Shown: positions 1 to 5,277 of the stretch, piece after piece
How the letters are laid out: each line of letters begins with the position of its first letter
Position numbering within the stretch: position 1 is the first letter of the stretch
Origin: Terriglobia bacterium
GTDB lineage: Bacteria > Acidobacteriota > Terriglobia > UBA7540
Direction: 5' to 3'
Length of the DNA stretch: 5,680 nt
Assembly (NCBI GenBank): GCA_030042795.1
Contig: JASHYZ010000552.1
Span: 1 to 5,680 of the forward strand
Program-made: the position numbers and the translations under genes
The notes under the pieces: model-generated
The model's database searches: none
What the model saw: the letters and a program-made list of their open reading frames with translations, nothing else
Told to the model about the DNA's origin: nothing

Positions 1-120
1 GAGGAGCCCTAGGCGACGAGGAATCTCGCATTTCCTTTAGTTTCAGAGCGAGATTCCTCCGCCTCGCAAGTCTCGGCGTCGGAATGACACGGTTCCGAAA
101 TGTTTTTCAACAACCGGCTA
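1..120 (+). repeat. Fold-back dispersed repeat, copy 1 (left end outside window)
   Basis: The first 59 bases match 1739-1797 with only about four differences, in the same orientation. Inside is a perfect 12-bp inverted repeat (18-29 with 48-59, gaggaatctcgc type), which a further 5 bp (11-15 with 60-64) extends across a 2-base bulge. The segment tcggaatgac (79-88) matches the right inner end of copy 2. The last bases, tttttcaacaaccggcta (103-120), pair 14 of 18 with the reverse complement of 1701-1718, the left outer end of copy 2, so 120 is probably the true right border. Copy 1 lacks the two extra hairpin modules found in copy 2. No coding potential is seen. It is probably a non-autonomous REP/MITE-like sequence. 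Confidence 0.8.
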
Positions 121-121
121 A

Positions 122-158
122 CCTAAGAGAGCAAGACGCGGCCGTAGAGTAGGGCCGC
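122..158 (-). terminator. Possible terminator of argA
   Basis: Directly after the argA stop codon, on the minus strand, a 6-bp all-GC stem (gcggcc at 138-143 with ggccgc at 153-158) encloses a 9-base loop. It is followed by a moderately T-rich stretch (gtcttgctctctta). The stem is short and the T tract is interrupted, so this is a weak intrinsic-terminator candidate. Confidence 0.35.
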
Positions 159-1448
159 CTATACCGGGGCCTTCAGATCTTTCACCATAACCCTGGAGTG
201 GCGTCCGCTTTGGTCGTACTTTTCGCGGCGGGCCGGCGGAAGGTCATCCGGGGTAGCTTCGGTAAAGCCGGCCTTGGACTGAAAGTAAGTGTAAGCCTGC
301 GTGGAAAGGGTGATGAGTTTCGCGAGGCCGCTTTCACGAGCTTTATTTTCGACAAATTGAATCATCTTTCGCCCTATGCCCTGGTTTTCGTGGGCCGGAT
401 GAACAAAGAGGCTTGCGAGCTCACCGAGCTTCTGGTCGGGATAGACATGCAACGCCACGCACGCCACCGGGTTCCGGTCGATTTCCAGGATGTAGTAATC
501 TGCCAGATTCCTCTCAATCTCGGTGCGCGTGCGCCGCACAAGTTCTTCAGCTTCTACTGCCTTTTGCGTCAGCCGCCGGATGGCGCGAATGTCTTTCTTT
601 TTGGCCGGCCTAACCTGTTCGTACTCGTTGGCGTAAATCAGCGTGCCGATGCCCTCGTTGGAGAACACTTCGGCCAGCAGTCCTTCGTCTTCGCGGCCGC
701 TCACAATGTGGACGCGCTCCACGCCCGCAGCGCAAGCGGCGGCGGCATGGGAAGCCTTGGAGAGCAGTTCTTCCCCAAAACCGCCGCCCGAGGAGTTCAC
801 AAGCTTCTGTAAGTCCACCACCGATATCTTGCGAATAAGCTGAGCGTTGTACCGCAATCCATCCTGGGTGATTAAGAAAATCAGCTTGATGGCCTTCAAG
901 GCCTCAGCGACAGCGAGGGCGACACTGTCGGAGTTGACTCGGTACGTTTTACCCTCCCCATCGAAGCCGAGAGGCGGAAGCACGGGGATAATACCCCTGT
1001 CCAGCAAAGTTTGAAGAAGTTCGGTGTCAACACGCTGAACCTTTCCGGTGAAGAGATGGTCAACGCCCTGGATGATTCCCAGGGGATGGGCAATGATGGC
1101 ATTCGCACAGGCGGCGCGCAGGTCATTCACCGAAACGCCTTCCAGAATTTCGTGTGTGAGACGGTTGGCGGCGTCAAGGGCGATCTGCAGGGTGGGGGCA
1201 TCGGTAACACCGGTACCGTCAAGGTTGGACGGCCGCACGCCTTGCCTCCCGGCGAGCGCCCTGATTTGTTCGGCCGCGCCATGCACCAGCACCACGCGGA
1301 TATTCAAGGAACGCAGAACGGCGACGTCGAGGAGGATGTTGGCGAAGTTCTCGTCCGTGACGATCACTCCGTCCACTGCGATAACGAACGTCTTTTCCCG
1401 GAACTGCGGGATGTAATGAAGAATCCCGCGTAGGTCTGTAAGCTTCAC
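159..1448 (-). CDS. argA: N-acetylglutamate synthase (amino-acid N-acetyltransferase)
   Basis: The 429-residue protein makes N-acetylglutamate from acetyl-CoA and glutamate, the committed cytoplasmic step of arginine biosynthesis. Residues 1 to about 275 form an amino-acid-kinase domain: VLVHGA near 53-58, the VNSDSVALAVAEAL segment near 171-184, and a Gly-rich GGGFGEELLSKA stretch near 221-232. Residues about 276-425 form a GNAT acetyltransferase domain with the acetyl-CoA loop ENQGIGRK (354-361) after ELASLFVHP, and a closing SRVMVKDL segment. The length is close to the 443 residues of E. coli ArgA, and the kinase-plus-GNAT order separates it from ArgB, which has no GNAT domain. The start is GTG at 1446-1448. 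An in-frame stop lies 12 bases upstream (1461-1463) with no other start between, and no strong Shine-Dalgarno sequence is visible. There are no other arg genes and no recognisable ARG box in the window. The gene is intact and lies between two direct copies of a repeat. Confidence 0.93.
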   Translation of the reverse strand: MKLTDLRGILHYIPQFREKTFVIAVDGVIVTDENFANILLDVAVLRSLNIRVVLVHGAAEQIRALAGRQGVRPSNLDGTGVTDAPTLQIALDAANRLTHEILEGVSVNDLRAACANAIIAHPLGIIQGVDHLFTGKVQRVDTELLQTLLDRGIIPVLPPLGFDGEGKTYRVNSDSVALAVAEALKAIKLIFLITQDGLRYNAQLIRKISVVDLQKLVNSSGGGFGEELLSKASHAAAACAAGVERVHIVSGREDEGLLAEVFSNEGIGTLIYANEYEQVRPAKKKDIRAIRRLTQKAVEAEELVRRTRTEIERNLADYYILEIDRNPVACVALHVYPDQKLGELASLFVHPAHENQGIGRKMIQFVENKARESGLAKLITLSTQAYTYFQSKAGFTEATPDDLPPARREKYDQSGRHSRVMVKDLKAPV

Positions 1449-1700
1449 GTCTGCACCCGTCTATAACCCAGGCCGTTGGCTCGTGGCCTGACGGCCGCGT
1501 CAAATTCGAACCGAATCTACTTTACACCACCGGCAACGGGTCGCCACGGCCTAATGATTTTCCGGGGTGTGAGCCAATTCCTTCCAGAATTACGCTATAA
1601 CGAGTGTAGGAAGGTAGTCTCAAGAACGAAGACGTCATCAGACTGGAGGACACCGACGTGCTGAGAAGAGCGTAATTGGGGATCTTGTCGTTCGCTTCGC
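1449..1700. other. argA upstream intergenic region with possible lipoprotein-start remnant
   Basis: No intact gene was recognised here. On the minus strand, the argA leader contains a 6-bp inverted repeat (1471-1476 with 1491-1496, ggccgt/acggcc). I could not assign a convincing argA promoter: TTGACG (1498-1503) and TATAGA (1460-1465) are about 32 bases apart. On the plus strand, TATAAC (1596-1601) resembles a -10 box but lacks a partner. It is followed by GGAGGA (1645-1650), 7 bases, and GTG (1658) opening the 5-codon frame MLRRA-stop. Past that TAA the frame reads LGILSFASLAGCGK, which looks like a lipoprotein signal ending in a lipobox. The AGC part lies in the repeat, so this may be coincidence. 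Confidence 0.4.
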
Positions 1701-1890
1701 TAGCAGGCTGCGGAAAAACCCGTCCAAGCTGTCATTCCGAGGAGCCAAAGGCGACGAGGAATCTCGTAGTTCCTTTAGTTTCAGAGCGAGATTCCTCGCG
1801 AAGTTTACCCTGAGCTCCTTCGCTGCGCTCAGGACCGTTCGCAGCGGAGGAGCGAACGGGCTCGGAATGACACGTTCCCGAACATTTTGA
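1701..1890 (+). repeat. Fold-back dispersed repeat, copy 2
   Basis: This is a nested inverted-repeat element. The left outer end tagcaggctgcggaaaaa (1701-1718) is the imperfect complement of the right outer end of copy 1. A perfect 12-bp inner terminal repeat (1730-1741 with 1861-1872, tgtcattccgag type) bounds a 143-bp core. The core holds three hairpins in a row: 12 bp (1755-1766 with 1787-1798), 7 bp (1809-1815 with 1827-1833, cctgagc/gctcagg) and 8 bp (1835-1842 with 1852-1859, ccgttcgc/gcgaacgg). The last two are absent from copy 1, so the element is modular. The right outer end beyond 1872 is diverged and the border near 1890 is approximate. No protein is encoded; short open frames across it are translations of the repeat. 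Confidence 0.85.
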
Positions 1891-2217
1891 CACCGTGCGC
1901 ACCTGGAAATTTCGACCCGCCACGCGGCAGGGGACTCCGGTTCAAGTCAGAGCCAGCGTCGAAGTAAGCTTCAGGCTTTTCTGAGGTGACGCGCAGCGCT
2001 GGATTCCAGCGCTGTGAAATCGGCAGGTGGCTGCTGCGCCCGCTCCGCGCTTCGCACAAACGACGAGGGCTGCGGTCAGTTGGCGAGGCAGGCGCCGATG
2101 TCAGTTGCAGGCGGCTCTTGCGAACGAAGTACAGTGGTGGGGTGGATTGGGAGGGCCGGAGCAAGTTATAGCCTACTTTAAGAAGCTATTCGTCCGGCGG
2201 GCGGCGGACACAATTGA
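1891..2217. other. Intergenic region, no recognisable gene
   Basis: Short open frames on both strands here have arginine- and proline-rich compositions with no family resemblance and no good ribosome-binding sites, so none is called. The one structural item is a near-perfect palindrome at 1994-2014 (cagcgctgga, one base, tccagcgctg), which could form a tight hairpin or a protein-binding site. Confidence 0.5.
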
Positions 2218-2244
2218 TTGACACGATTGCTTCCCTGTGATACA
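2218..2244 (+). promoter_or_regulatory. Candidate sigma-70 promoter
   Basis: TTGACA (2218-2223) is a perfect -35 match. It is followed, at a short 15-base spacing, by GATACA (2239-2244) preceded by TG (2236-2237), an extended -10 arrangement. The -10 hexamer itself is a poor match. If used, transcription would begin near 2250 and leave a leader of about 170 bases before the LolA-like gene. Confidence 0.3.
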
Positions 2245-2260
2245 CAAAGGGTGGAGTTGC

Positions 2261-2371
2261 ATGTGGGTTGAAGGCAAGGCGCTGCTCATGCGCGCGTCAG
2301 CCGAGGGCGACGGGGGGGTGCTTAGAGCCATCCGACGCACAGGCAGAATGTACAATGTTACGAAGACGTAA
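2261..2371 (+). CDS. Doubtful small ORF, 36 aa
   Basis: An ATG at 2261 opens a 36-codon frame (MWVEGKALLMRASAEG...NVTKT) ending with TAA at 2369-2371. A GTGGAG sequence (2251-2256) sits 4 bases before the ATG, closer than usual. The frame lies between the candidate promoter and the LolA-like gene, 51 bases before the latter. The peptide has no membrane segment, signal sequence or recognised motif. A run of seven G bases (about 2312-2318) lies inside it. It could be a leader peptide or small protein, but chance is just as likely. Confidence 0.15.
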   Translation: MWVEGKALLMRASAEGDGGVLRAIRRTGRMYNVTKT

Positions 2372-2409
2372 GAGACATGAAAAGCCGCCCCATACTGTAC
2401 AACCTGACT

Positions 2410-2416
2410 GAGGTGA
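2410..2416 (+). promoter_or_regulatory. Ribosome-binding site for the LolA-like gene
   Basis: GAGGTGA lies 6 bases before a GTG (2423) and 9 bases before the next codon, ATG (2426). Both are in frame and only one residue apart, so the site fixes the start region but not which of the two codons is used. The ATG at 2426 is a reasonable alternative start. Confidence 0.6.
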
Positions 2417-2422
2417 TCGACC

Positions 2423-3235
2423 GTGATGAGGAATCTTAGAATCGCTATCATGCTGGCGGTCGTGCCCGCGCTGATCCCGGTACCTGGCCGCGCGCAAACT
2501 CAGTCGGCCCCGGCGCAACCGAAGGCGCCGACTGCGGCGGCGAAAGGCTCGACTTCGCCGAGCGGCTCCAATGCCGACGGGAGGGCGCTGCTTGCAAAGG
2601 TGATTGAAGCTTTAGGCGGCGCGGTGAAGTTGCAGTCGGTTCACTCTCTCCGGCTCACGACCGTGGTTGACGCCAAAACGGAGCAGGGCGACTTCACGAT
2701 CGATATGCAGCAGCTTGCGGCGTTTCCTGACCGGTTCTGGCAAAAACTCGGGACGCCCATGGGCGAGCTCACTGTCGTCACCACTCCCACGATGGGGTTC
2801 GTTGTGACGCCGCAGGGCACGCAAGACTTGCCGGACGACCAGAAACAAGATGCGATGCGTGAGTTGAAGACGTCTGAGATTCAGGTAGCGCAGCACGCGA
2901 GCGACCCGAAGTATACCTTTACCTTGGCGGGCACCGAAAAGGTGGAAGGCGTGAACACACAAATCCTCGACGTAAACGCCGACGGCGCCCAGGTTCGCTG
3001 GTCTGTGGACCCCAACACCGGCAGGGTGCTCCGCACTTCCGCCCATGTGGTGGATATGGGAGGCGCGGCGCTACGGTTGCTTGATTTCAGCGATTGGAAG
3101 GAGTTCGACGGCTTTCCGTTTCCCACCAAGGCGAAGATCACACGCGACGGCCAGGACGGCGGCTCACTGGAAATTAAGGATATTGAGATTAATCCCACCG
3201 TGGATGAGAAGCTCTTCGTCAGGCCTACTTCATAA
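2423..3235 (+). CDS. Exported LolA/outer-membrane lipoprotein-sorting-like protein
   Basis: The protein has 270 residues from GTG 2423, or 269 from ATG 2426. Residues 1-24 form a Sec signal peptide: MMRNLR, then a hydrophobic core, then PGRA with probable cleavage before QTQ. There is no lipobox cysteine, so it should be a soluble periplasmic or secreted protein. Residues 25-52 are an Ala/Pro/Ser/Thr/Lys linker. The domain from about 53 to 270 opens with ALLAKVIEALGG, followed by a beta-rich pattern (QGDFTIDMQQLAAFPDRFWQ, TPMGELTVVTTP, GFVVTPQGTQDLP) and ends NPTVDEKLFVRP. This resembles LolA/LolB-like half-barrels and the C-terminal region attached to some acidobacterial M16 peptidases, but no peptidase domain is present. 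No LolCDE or other Lol partner is nearby, so a true lipoprotein-carrier role is unproven. It appears to be transcribed alone, convergent with the antiporter gene. Confidence 0.8.
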   Translation: MMRNLRIAIMLAVVPALIPVPGRAQTQSAPAQPKAPTAAAKGSTSPSGSNADGRALLAKVIEALGGAVKLQSVHSLRLTTVVDAKTEQGDFTIDMQQLAAFPDRFWQKLGTPMGELTVVTTPTMGFVVTPQGTQDLPDDQKQDAMRELKTSEIQVAQHASDPKYTFTLAGTEKVEGVNTQILDVNADGAQVRWSVDPNTGRVLRTSAHVVDMGGAALRLLDFSDWKEFDGFPFPTKAKITRDGQDGGSLEIKDIEINPTVDEKLFVRPTS

Positions 3236-3239
3236 TTAG

Positions 3240-3270
3240 GCTAGTCAAGTATTGTCACTCTCTAGCTTTT
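3240..3270 (+). terminator. Weak terminator candidate after the LolA-like gene
   Basis: A 5-bp stem (gctag 3240-3244 with ctagc 3262-3266) with a 17-base loop is followed directly by TTTT (3267-3270). The position, a few bases after the stop, fits, but the stem is short and the loop large. Nothing else was seen in the convergent gap up to 3341. Confidence 0.2.
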
Positions 3271-3341
3271 GATTCCCAGGCGGCAGAACTTATTGTTGGG
3301 CATCGTACAAGGGCGAGAATGATGCCGAGGCGAGTTTGGTC

Positions 3342-4640
3342 TTACAAGGTGACAGGGTTCACAGCGGTTTGGTAATTCAACTCTTCTTTGCCGAGATCGG
3401 AAATCTCCTGCCGCACCAACCGCAACGGATATACCCACTCCAGCAGCGGGGTGGTCATGAAGGTGGTTACCAGAGCCATTACGATCATCATCGAATACAA
3501 TGAGGGCGAAATTACGCCGATATCAAGGCCGACGTTCAGGATCACCAGCTCCATCAGTCCGCGAGCGTTCATCAGAATTCCAAGGCCCGCTGCGTCGCGC
3601 CAACCGGAGCCCGCAGACCTCGCTGCTACCAGCGACCCGCCGAGCTTTCCTGCGATCGCAACCACGATGATAATCAGGCAAAACAACCACATCTGGGCAC
3701 CGTTGATGACTCGCACGCTGGTTCGCAAACCCGTGAAAGCAAAATATAGCGGCAGCAGGACAACCACGGTCGGGGTCTCGAACTTATCAAAGATATAGCG
3801 CACGAACTTCTTGCCTTTGGGCATAACCACGCCTGCCAGAAAGGCGCCAAATAGCAGGTGCAAGCCCAGGTGCTCGGTGATGACAGCCGACGCCAGAACA
3901 ACCACCACGAGCAGCGCCAGCGCGTTTTCGCTGAGCTGACCCTGTTCCCTGCAGGCGATTCCGAATCGACGCAAGAGGCGCCGCACACCGTAGACCATGA
4001 AGAGCAGGAAGACGACGAGGCCTCCGAGCGTGATCCACAGAGGTGTTGACGCGTGCCCGCCCGCGCGCACCAACACCACGATGTAAGCAAGAATGCACCA
4101 TCCGGTGACATCGTCGACAGCAGCACAGGCGATGGCCAAAGATCCGAGCTTAGTTCCCACCATCCCACGGTCAGTCAGGATGCGCGCCAGCACCGGAAAC
4201 GCCGTGATGCTCATGGCAGCGCCCATGAAGAGCGCGAAGCCGGTGAAGCTAATGCTGTCATCGCAAAAGTGGGGATAGAGCAACAGGGCCAGCGCCGCGC
4301 CGAGCAAGAACGGCACAATGATGCTCACATGGCTGGTGAGGACAGCGGTGTGTCCGTGCTCGCGAAGGGACTTGGGATTAAGCTCCACGCCCACCAGGAA
4401 CATGTAAATAACCACGCCAACCTGGCTTAGGGCGCTCAGGTATCCCAGGCTTGAAACGGGAAAGAGCGAGGCCGAAAGGTGGGGCGCCACCCATCCCAGC
4501 AGAGAGGGTCCCAACATAATGCCCGCGAACATCTCGCCCATCACCTTGGGCTGCTGGAGCCTTTCGAACAGCACGGCCACCAGGCGCGAAACGCCGATGA
4601 TGACGCCGATTTGGAGAATCAGAGTGGCGAGATTCGGCAT
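3342..4640 (-). CDS. CPA2-family cation/proton antiporter
   Basis: This 432-residue integral inner-membrane protein has about 12-13 hydrophobic segments from residue 5 to 405. It exchanges Na+ or K+ for H+ in pH and ion balance. Signatures in order: GEMFAGIMLGPSLLG (35-49); SITAFPVLARIL (144-155), the unwound-helix region; AAVDDVTGW (173-181) with the paired acids Asp176-Asp177; LFGAFLAGVVMP (263-274); GKLGGSL with Lys332; and MNARGLMELVILNVGL (357-372) followed by GVISPSLYS and TTPLL, as in CHX/Kef-like members. It ends after a short cytoplasmic tail, with no TrkA-N or TrkA-C regulatory domain as found in KefB/KefC. Family knowledge links Asp-Asp at this site to electrogenic exchange; which ion is moved cannot be read from the sequence. 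It overlaps the upstream exported-protein gene by one base. Confidence 0.9.
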   Translation of the reverse strand: MPNLATLILQIGVIIGVSRLVAVLFERLQQPKVMGEMFAGIMLGPSLLGWVAPHLSASLFPVSSLGYLSALSQVGVVIYMFLVGVELNPKSLREHGHTAVLTSHVSIIVPFLLGAALALLLYPHFCDDSISFTGFALFMGAAMSITAFPVLARILTDRGMVGTKLGSLAIACAAVDDVTGWCILAYIVVLVRAGGHASTPLWITLGGLVVFLLFMVYGVRRLLRRFGIACREQGQLSENALALLVVVVLASAVITEHLGLHLLFGAFLAGVVMPKGKKFVRYIFDKFETPTVVVLLPLYFAFTGLRTSVRVINGAQMWLFCLIIIVVAIAGKLGGSLVAARSAGSGWRDAAGLGILMNARGLMELVILNVGLDIGVISPSLYSMMIVMALVTTFMTTPLLEWVYPLRLVRQEISDLGKEELNYQTAVNPVTL

Positions 4641-4654
4641 TACGGGCCATCCTT
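4638..4654 (-). promoter_or_regulatory. One-base stop/start overlap (TAATG) with internal ribosome-binding site
   Basis: On the minus strand the upstream gene ends with TAA (4640-4642), whose last A is the first base of the antiporter ATG (4638-4640). AAGGA (4650-4654) within the upstream gene lies 9 bases before that ATG. The arrangement suggests coupled or re-initiating translation and supports the start chosen for the antiporter. Confidence 0.8.
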
Positions 4655-5131
4655 CGCCGGCAGACTCTGCCGCACGGCTCGGAAGGGTAGGGCAGGGCAG
4701 TCAGAACATCCAGCAATGCTGAAAGTGCCGATGAGCGAGCGCTGCAGGCCTTGTTGCCCTAAGGCAGCCCGGAGTCGAATGGCCTGCGGATGGGTGCAGT
4801 CGGGGCTCGCGTCTTCCGCGGAAAGCTCGCTGCCCATAGTGACCGTGTTCTGACGAATGGTTCCCGGCAAGGTCGTTTGCTGAGGATTGTTGAGGGTGAA
4901 GGTCAGAAGCGAGCCCGATTGGGAAATCGCAAAGAAAGGTTGGCTGATGTTGGCAAATGCGGCCCGGCATTCGGAGCCGGTTAGCGGGGTGAGGTTGTCC
5001 TCCAAATTCCAGGTTCCGCCCACGGAAACCGGAGCGGCAAGATGCTGCCCGCTTCGCAAAATACCGAGCAAACCCAGGAGCGGCGCGCCAACCAGCAGCA
5101 CGTAAGCGCCAAGCAGCTTCTTTCGAGACAT
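4640..5131 (-). CDS. Exported hypothetical protein coupled to the antiporter
   Basis: I do not recognise this 163-residue protein as a named family. Residues 1-27 have the form of a signal peptide or N-terminal anchor: MSRKK, then a hydrophobic stretch from about 6 to 25. There is no clear cleavage site or lipobox, so it is probably periplasmic, possibly membrane-tethered. The rest is rich in short beta-like segments (GTWNLEDN at 39-46, SGSLLTFTLNN at 72-82, TLPGTIRQNTVTMG at 87-100, LIGTFSIAGC at 133-142), which recalls small lipocalin-like barrels, but this is a guess. Four cysteines (55, 112, 142, 145) could form disulfides; the last two form a CSDC pair. The start ATG (5129-5131) has only a weak GGGAA upstream, and the next 12 bases lead into a palindromic repeat. 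Its one-base overlap with the antiporter suggests a linked role such as an accessory or sensing subunit. Confidence 0.7.
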   Translation of the reverse strand: MSRKKLLGAYVLLVGAPLLGLLGILRSGQHLAAPVSVGGTWNLEDNLTPLTGSECRAAFANISQPFFAISQSGSLLTFTLNNPQQTTLPGTIRQNTVTMGSELSAEDASPDCTHPQAIRLRAALGQQGLQRSLIGTFSIAGCSDCPALPFRAVRQSLPAKDGP

Positions 5132-5142
5132 GCAAAGTTCCC

Positions 5143-5217
5143 GGGAGCGCGGGCGTCTCGCCCGCCGCTGCGCCTATATTGAAGGGGCAGAGAGGCGGAC
5201 GAGACGCCCGCGCTCCC
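5143..5217. repeat. Palindromic dispersed repeat (REP-like)
   Basis: Two perfect 18-base arms (5143-5160 gggagcgcgggcgtctcg and 5200-5217, its exact complement) flank a 39-base centre. The inner flanks also partly pair (cccgcc side with ggcgga side), so one long cruciform or hairpin can form. Read through as protein, it gives GARASRPP and AGETPALP, strings that I recall as common spurious translations of an intergenic repeat in acidobacterial and related genomes. It lies just 12 bases before the start of the exported-protein gene, where a promoter or leader would be expected. Confidence 0.8.
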
Positions 5218-5225
5218 AGCCTCCC

Positions 5226-5259
5226 AGAAACGAAGAACGGGCCCGAACAGGGCCCGTTC
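5226..5259 (-). terminator. Intrinsic terminator of the halogenase-like gene
   Basis: A perfect 10-bp GC-rich stem (gaacgggccc 5235-5244 with gggcccgttc 5250-5259) has a 5-base loop. On the minus strand it is followed by TTCGTTTCT, a moderately T-rich tail. It starts 18 bases after the stop codon of the halogenase-like gene and separates that gene from the exported-protein/antiporter pair. The other strand has no T tract after the stem, so it should act on minus-strand transcripts. Confidence 0.65.
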
Positions 5260-5277
5260 GCAGTTCGGTACACACAA

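Noticed and set aside
198..812. 204-codon plus-strand open frame
   Set aside because: It lies fully antisense to the well-supported argA gene and is a shadow of its codon bias.
1460..1503. TTGACG and TATAGA as an argA promoter
   Set aside because: The two boxes are about 32 bases apart, far from the usual 16-18, and the -10 box would leave almost no leader before the GTG.
1..1890. Repeats as a CRISPR array
   Set aside because: There are only two copies, 1.7 kb apart, internally palindromic, with a gene between them and no spacer pattern.
1701..1890. Complete insertion sequence
   Set aside because: No transposase coding sequence is present between the terminal repeats, and the element is under 200 bp.
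1732..1923. Minus-strand open frame reading CHSEPVRSS and similar
   Set aside because: It is a translation of the fold-back repeat, not a protein gene.
2612..3046. 144-codon minus-strand open frame
   Set aside because: It is antisense to the LolA-like gene, rich in Arg and His as such shadows are, with no signal or motif.
4701..5273. 190-codon minus-strand open frame
   Set aside because: It overlaps the exported-protein gene in another frame, and its first part is a translation of the palindromic repeat (GARASRPP, AGETPALP). The exported-protein frame has a signal peptide and the coupled stop, so it is the better choice.
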